A stretch of DNA of 64,000 nt, taken from positions 248,001-312,000 of the forward strand of contig JAUSLV010000018.1 in assembly GCA_030645495.1 (NCBI GenBank), given 5' to 3'. Position 1 is the first letter of the stretch; every line of letters starts with the position of its first letter. The notes below the pieces were generated by a model. It was not told the origin of the DNA, searched no databases, and saw nothing but the letters and a program-made list of their open reading frames with translations. A program made the position numbers and the translations under genes. Shown one piece after another: positions 60,120-64,000 of the stretch. This stretch comes from Actinomycetota bacterium. Lineage in GTDB: Bacteria; Actinomycetota; Acidimicrobiia; Acidimicrobiales; Ilumatobacteraceae.

Positions 60120-60971
60120 ATGAGCGACCAGGCGGAATCCACCCTCACCCCTACTGCATCGGCGCCCACACAGAGTGTGCTGATCGCCGTGCACCCACAC
60201 CCCACCCCGCGGCGGGGAAGGTGGTACGCACTGGCGGCGGTGGTGGTCCTGTTGATCGGTGGGTTCGTCACCTACCTCGTCACCGCGGACGGTTCGAGCG
60301 AGCAGTACTCGCTGCAGGCTGCCATCCAGGGATCCGGCGGGCCGCGCAGCAGCGAGTTCGAGATGACGTTCAGCATCGGGCCGATGGGTGACGTCAGCGC
60401 CACCGGCAGGTTCGACGTCGACACGCAGCGGATGGCGATGTTGATGGACATGGGGGCGCTGGGCGTCCCGGCGCTGTCGATGATCGTCGATCTGGAGAGC
60501 GGTGTCGCCTATGTGGACACCGAGGGCGCCGATGAGATGGGCTTCGATGCGCCCACACGCTGGATCGCGTTCGATGCCGCCGAGCTGGGTTCGATCGGCG
60601 GCTTGGACTCGGGGTCCGGCCCCGCCGACATGACCGACGTGCTGCAGGGTCAGCAGCAGATCGACGACCTCGGATTCGAGGACTTCAGGGGCGAGCGGGT
60701 GCGCCACTTCCGGGTGAGCGTGCCGCTCGACGCGATGCTTGCCGCGAACCCCGACCTGGCCGGCCAGATGGACGGCGCCGATCTGCCCGAATCGTACGAC
60801 TACGACGTGTACGTCACCAAGGACAACCATGTGCGACGGATGGCGTTCGAACTGGAGCTGATGGGGCAGACGTCGGTGACCGAGGTGGTGTACACCAAGT
60901 TCGACGACATCGACCCGATCGATCTGCCCGACCCCGCCGACGTCACCGAGCAGTCGCTGGCCGACGTATGA
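60120..60971 (+). CDS. membrane-anchored extracytoplasmic protein, LppX/LolA-like fold (tentative)
   Basis: 283 residues. One membrane segment at ~38-58 (W-Y-A-L-A-A-V-V-V-L-L-I-G-G-F-V), then an extracytoplasmic domain with beta-strands and repeated Met-Asp phrases (F-S-I-G-P-M-G-D-V-S; M-A-M-L-M-D-M-G), resembling the half-barrel of mycobacterial LppX/LprG proteins that carry lipids. The last part V-Y-V-T-K-D-N-H-V-R-R-M fits this fold. The function is open. It starts 21 nt after the C-N hydrolase stop. Confidence 0.65.
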   Translation: MSDQAESTLTPTASAPTQSVLIAVHPHPTPRRGRWYALAAVVVLLIGGFVTYLVTADGSSEQYSLQAAIQGSGGPRSSEFEMTFSIGPMGDVSATGRFDVDTQRMAMLMDMGALGVPALSMIVDLESGVAYVDTEGADEMGFDAPTRWIAFDAAELGSIGGLDSGSGPADMTDVLQGQQQIDDLGFEDFRGERVRHFRVSVPLDAMLAANPDLAGQMDGADLPESYDYDVYVTKDNHVRRMAFELELMGQTSVTEVVYTKFDDIDPIDLPDPADVTEQSLADV

Positions 60972-61043
60972 CGGCGGCGTATCGGACCCGTTGACAGGCG
61001 CCGCAGGCCGGGCACCTGTTCCAACGGTTTCGTCGTATCGAGT

Positions 61044-62471
61044 ATGCTCCGCCGGATGAATGACGTCACGCCTCCTGCTGATCCGTTCTCGCAGGCGCCT
61101 GCAGCGGCGCCCGATGCCGCTGCTGCCTCCAAGCCGACGCCGTGGAAGGCGATCATCGGCGTCGTGGCCGTGGTGGCGGTCGTCGTGGTGGGCGTGTTGT
61201 TGTTCACCGGTGGAGACGACGACTCGATCGCTGGTCCCGACTCCAGCGGCGACACCGAGGGCACCTGGCACCTGGTGCGATACGCCGGCGACGAGGGTGC
61301 GGCCGTCGAGGTGCTGGACGAGCAACTCGAAGTGGTGCGCACTGTGGAGCTCACCACCGAGGACGGGCCCGCGTTGAGCCGCACGACCGGTCGCTACATC
61401 GTCACCCAGTCCGACGGCGACACGGTGGAAGTGCTCGACCTGGCACAGGGTGGCAGTCGCGAGGTCAGGCTGCCTGCCAGCAACCTGATCCTCGACAGAG
61501 GGCTCCAGTCGGCCGCCGGTTCCCACGCCGTGTACTTCTCGCCGGGTGGCGGACCGCTCGCGCTCGTCGACCTCACCGCTGCGTCGGTGTCGGTGATCGG
61601 CGGCAGCGAGAGCGGCTACTACCTGATCGGCGCTCGTCCGCTCGTGTCGCTCTACTTCGCGGTCGACGGGAGCAGTACCGTGGTGGTGCCTCACGACGAT
61701 CCTGCAGGATGGTGGGAGGTGCCGGGGCCGGTGAGCTTCGTCGAGGGGCGTCGCACGCTCGTGCTCGGAATGGTGGATGGCGAGCCGGCGGTGCGCCAGT
61801 TCGACGGCGAGGAACAGCAGGGGAAGACGATCGCGATGAAGGCGCCGCAGCTCGGCGGATTGCTCACCGAGACGGGAGCCATGACGGTGGACACGGGGGG
61901 CGGGCTGTGGGCGATCGACTTCGCCGGGGGTGAACATGAGACGCTCGGCGTGCTGGGTATCGGTGTCGACGCCGCGGTGCCGGTGGCCGGCGATCGTGTG
62001 CTGGCATGGGGTGCCGGTGGCACGCGAATGATTCTGGCTGACGGCACTGTGGCGGAGGAGATCGATCCCGTGGCCAGCGGCAGCGGCGAGGCTCTGCCGA
62101 TCATTCCGGTGTCGGGTGGCATCGGCACCAAGTGCCTCACCGTGCAGCCCGGCGCGCAGCCGCGGCCCACCGACGCCCGCGCCGTCACCGTCGATATCGC
62201 CACTGGCGAGCGCTTGGCGAGGTTCGAGGGGACACCGTCCACCTTCTCTCTCGATGGCTGCTCGGCGATCAGCATGGCCGCGCCGTCGGAACTGATGACC
62301 GACGGGGTGCTCGCGAAACTGGATCTCGATCGGGTGTTCACTTACTCGCCCGATCTGACCCAGGCGATCGGCGTCATGCTCGCCGACGACGGGCAGTTCT
62401 ACATCACCGATGTCGCCACCTCCGTGCGCACCGCGATCCCCGAGGGGTCCTACTTCTGGGCGAAGTTCTGA
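61044..62471 (+). CDS. single-pass membrane protein with an extracytoplasmic propeller-like domain
   Basis: 475 residues; start at ATG 61044 or 61056. Polar Ala/Pro-rich N-terminus, one membrane segment near residues 35-58 (I-I-G-V-V-A-V-V-A-V-V-V-V-G-V-L-L-F), then ~400 residues of repeated short strand phrases (Y-I-V-T-Q-S-D-G-D-T-V-E-V-L-D; V-L-A-W-G-A-G-G-T-R-M-I-L-A-D-G) like a beta-propeller/PQQ-type repeat without a clear catalytic motif. Two Cys in the distal part may pair. Unknown function. Confidence 0.68.
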   Translation: MLRRMNDVTPPADPFSQAPAAAPDAAAASKPTPWKAIIGVVAVVAVVVVGVLLFTGGDDDSIAGPDSSGDTEGTWHLVRYAGDEGAAVEVLDEQLEVVRTVELTTEDGPALSRTTGRYIVTQSDGDTVEVLDLAQGGSREVRLPASNLILDRGLQSAAGSHAVYFSPGGGPLALVDLTAASVSVIGGSESGYYLIGARPLVSLYFAVDGSSTVVVPHDDPAGWWEVPGPVSFVEGRRTLVLGMVDGEPAVRQFDGEEQQGKTIAMKAPQLGGLLTETGAMTVDTGGGLWAIDFAGGEHETLGVLGIGVDAAVPVAGDRVLAWGAGGTRMILADGTVAEEIDPVASGSGEALPIIPVSGGIGTKCLTVQPGAQPRPTDARAVTVDIATGERLARFEGTPSTFSLDGCSAISMAAPSELMTDGVLAKLDLDRVFTYSPDLTQAIGVMLADDGQFYITDVATSVRTAIPEGSYFWAKF

Positions 62472-62513
62472 CACGCCCCGGGCTCTGCGTAGGTTCGCTT
62501 TCCGGCCCTGGCT

Positions 62514-62528
62514 TTGACAAAATGTAAA
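62514..62528. promoter_or_regulatory. shared dyad motif upstream of the molybdenum hydroxylase
   Basis: TTGACAAAATGTAAA, two bases before the GTG start at 62531. One-base variant of the site at 59158-59172 and in opposite orientation relative to its gene. The TTGACA part resembles a -35 hexamer, but it is far too close to the start codon for that use, so an operator is more likely. Confidence 0.6.
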
Positions 62529-62530
62529 AC

Positions 62531-64000
62531 GTGACTGTCCAGACCGACCGCGTCGAATTCATCCTCAATGGCGCACCCGTCTCCGTGCGCGCCGATCACC
62601 CACACCTGTTGGCCGCGCTGCGCGAAGAACTCGACGTCACCTCGCCGAAGGACGGGTGTTCGCCGTCGGGGCAGTGCGGCTGCTGCACGGTGATGATCGA
62701 CGGCAAGGTGCAGATCTCGTGCACCTACTCGCTGGCGAAGGTGGCCGGCCGCAACGTCACCACGCTGGAAGGCGTGGACGCGGCCGAGCGGCAGCGCTAC
62801 GCCGACGCGTTCGCCGCCTGCGGTGGCCTGCAGTGCGGCTATTGCGTCCCCGGCATCGTGATGCGCGCCAAGGCGCAGGTCGACAAGAAGGGTGCCGCGC
62901 TGCAGCGCGACGACATGGCCCGCCACCTCGGTGCGCACCTGTGCCGGTGCACCGGTTACGTGAAGGTGCTCGACGCGATCGAGGCCGTGGCCCAGGGCAC
63001 ACCCGTCGACGTGTCACTGCCGGGCGGCATCGGCACCAGCGGCGCGAAGTACGAGGCAGCCGAGCTGACCCTCGGTGACCGCTGCTACGTCGACGACATC
63101 CGCGTGCCGGGCATGCTGCACGCCGCGCTGCACCTCACCGCGCACACTCGCGCCGACATCGTGCGCATCGACACGTCGGCCGCGCAGGCTGCGCCCGGCG
63201 TGGTGGCCGTGTTCACCGCCGCCGACATTCCCGGCGCCCAGTACGTGGGCATCATCTACAAGGACTGGCCGGTGTTCATCGGCGAGGGCCAACGCACCAG
63301 CTACGCCGGCGACGTGCTGGCGATGGTGGTTGCCGACACCAAGCAACAGGCGCGTGCGGCTGCCAACTTGGTGCAGGTGGAGTACGCCGTGCTGCGCCCG
63401 ATCACCGACCCGGTGGCCGCGATCACCGACCCCGAGATTGCGGTGTTCGGCACGAAGAACAATGTGCTGTCGGTCAGCGAGTACGCACGCGGCGGCGACG
63501 TCGACGCCGCGCTCGCGGCCAGCGCGCACACGATCCACGAGGTGTTCCAGACCCAGCGCGTCGAGCATGCGTTCCTCGAACCCGAGAGCACGCTGGCGGT
63601 GCCCGGTAAGGCCGCCGACGGCAGCGTGTCGCTGCACGTGTACTCCGGTGGCCAGGGCGTGTGGGACGACCGCGACCAGATCGCCGCGTTGCTCGACGCG
63701 CCGAAGGAGCGCATCACCGTGGAGTTGGTCTCGAACGGTGGCGCGTTCGGCGGCAAGGAGGACATGAGTAACCAGGGGCAGACCGCGCTCGCCGCGTGGC
63801 TGCTGCAGCGCCCGGTGAAGTGCACGCTGTCGCGCGAAGAGAGCTTCCTGATCCACGCCAAGCGGCACCCGATCCGCCTGGAGTACTGGGCCGGCTGCGA
63901 CGCCGATGGCCACCTCACGGCGCTGAAGGTGCGCGGCATCGGCGACTCGGGCTCGTACGCCAGCGTGGGCATGAAGGTGCTGGAACGCGCGGCCGGCCAT
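62531..64000 (+). CDS. molybdenum hydroxylase with fused [2Fe-2S] domain (3' end outside window)
   Basis: GTG 62531 opens a frame with no stop to the window end (490 codons seen). Residues 1-150 carry the two [2Fe-2S] clusters: Cys43, Cys49 and Cys52 in C-S-P-S-G-Q-C-G-C-C plus Cys64, and C-G-G-L-Q-C-G-Y-C with C-R-C-T-G-Y. The Moco domain of the xanthine dehydrogenase/aldehyde oxidase family then starts (Y-V-D-D-I; H-A-F-L-E-P-E; N-G-G-A-F-G-G-K). The order Fe-S then Moco without a FAD domain resembles XdhD/Mop-type single-chain enzymes. Substrate unknown. Confidence 0.85.
   Translation, partial: MTVQTDRVEFILNGAPVSVRADHPHLLAALREELDVTSPKDGCSPSGQCGCCTVMIDGKVQISCTYSLAKVAGRNVTTLEGVDAAERQRYADAFAACGGLQCGYCVPGIVMRAKAQVDKKGAALQRDDMARHLGAHLCRCTGYVKVLDAIEAVAQGTPVDVSLPGGIGTSGAKYEAAELTLGDRCYVDDIRVPGMLHAALHLTAHTRADIVRIDTSAAQAAPGVVAVFTAADIPGAQYVGIIYKDWPVFIGEGQRTSYAGDVLAMVVADTKQQARAAANLVQVEYAVLRPITDPVAAITDPEIAVFGTKNNVLSVSEYARGGDVDAALAASAHTIHEVFQTQRVEHAFLEPESTLAVPGKAADGSVSLHVYSGGQGVWDDRDQIAALLDAPKERITVELVSNGGAFGGKEDMSNQGQTALAAWLLQRPVKCTLSREESFLIHAKRHPIRLEYWAGCDADGHLTALKVRGIGDSGSYASVGMKVLERAAGH

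Noticed and set aside
59169-62474. 1101-codon open frame on the minus strand across the C-N hydrolase and two anchored proteins
   Set aside because: His/Arg/Gly/Asp-rich composition without any family motif; it is antisense to three genes with clear domains. A consequence of high GC content.
62514-62519. TTGACA as a sigma-70 -35 element for the molybdenum hydroxylase
   Set aside because: Only 11 nt separate the hexamer from the GTG, so the -10 would fall inside the gene. On the other motif copy it faces the opposite way and lacks a -10.

Overview
The window is GC-rich (roughly two thirds G+C), densely packed, and rich in GTG starts and 1-4 nt ATGA/GTGA/TGATG gene overlaps. Gene content points to an actinobacterium: a PafB/PafC pair of WYL regulators, an MtrA-MtrB-LpqB-type signalling operon, a 2-phospho-lactate guanylyltransferase of coenzyme F420 synthesis with an F420-type luciferase-like oxidoreductase, a mycobacterial-type adenylate cyclase, and an ArsR-linked complex laid out like M. 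tuberculosis Rv0081-Rv0087. A deep-branching, Acidimicrobiia-like actinobacterium is my guess at class level, not a demonstration. No rRNA, tRNA, CRISPR, phage or insertion sequence was seen.

Layout. 1-9.6 kb: end of an acyl-CoA dehydrogenase, LarE, an LLM oxidoreductase, an adenylate cyclase, an SDR, then a five-gene branched-chain-amino-acid-type ABC importer closed by a strong terminator. 9.7-20.8 kb: RarD-like transporter, serine hydrolase, small anchored protein, alpha/beta hydrolase, 6-phosphogluconolactonase, glucose-6-phosphate isomerase, rRNA methyltransferase, PafBC, DnaQ-like exonuclease, PIN-PhoH ATPase. 20.8-22 kb: long leader, HU, and a separate Lys/Ala/Pro repeat protein. 22-31.3 kb: DinB/MDMPI protein, PIG-L deacetylase, CofC, GpsA, an unknown protein, a C69-like Ntn hydrolase, malic enzyme, NhaA, a divergent DapB-like protein with two small upstream genes. 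31.8-39.2 kb: LpqB/MtrB/MtrA, a di-iron ferritin-like protein, MOSC, SelD, RNase HII, amine oxidase-like flavoprotein.

39.2-41.4 kb is a four-gene operon in which every product is a predicted lipoprotein (PCuAC-type copper chaperone with a Met-rich repeat, TlpA/ResA thioredoxin, SCO1, cupredoxin-like), probably delivering copper to an extracytoplasmic cuproenzyme. 41.7-48.5 kb is a tightly coupled five-gene system of unknown function: SWIM zinc finger, DUF5691, MoxR AAA+ ATPase, DUF5682 and a VWA protein, resembling E. coli yehLMPQ. 48.7-57.6 kb encodes an energy-converting-hydrogenase-related (Ehr) membrane complex. Its large subunit has lost the Ni-binding cysteines while the small subunit keeps its Fe-S cysteines. 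An ArsR regulator plus an unknown membrane protein diverge from it.

57.8-59.1 kb holds an Xre-type HTH protein overlapping a nucleotidyltransferase-like protein, with a perfect palindrome before the start: a toxin-antitoxin-like unit. 59.2-64 kb has a carbon-nitrogen hydrolase, two anchored extracytoplasmic proteins, and the start of a single-chain molybdenum hydroxylase that runs off the window. The hydrolase and the Mo enzyme share a 15-bp dyad motif placed at their start codons, suggesting one regulator. The best candidates for undescribed biology are the SWIM-MoxR-VWA system, the Ni-less Ehr complex, the split HU/KAP-repeat pair, the Met-repeat copper operon, and the shared start-codon operator.
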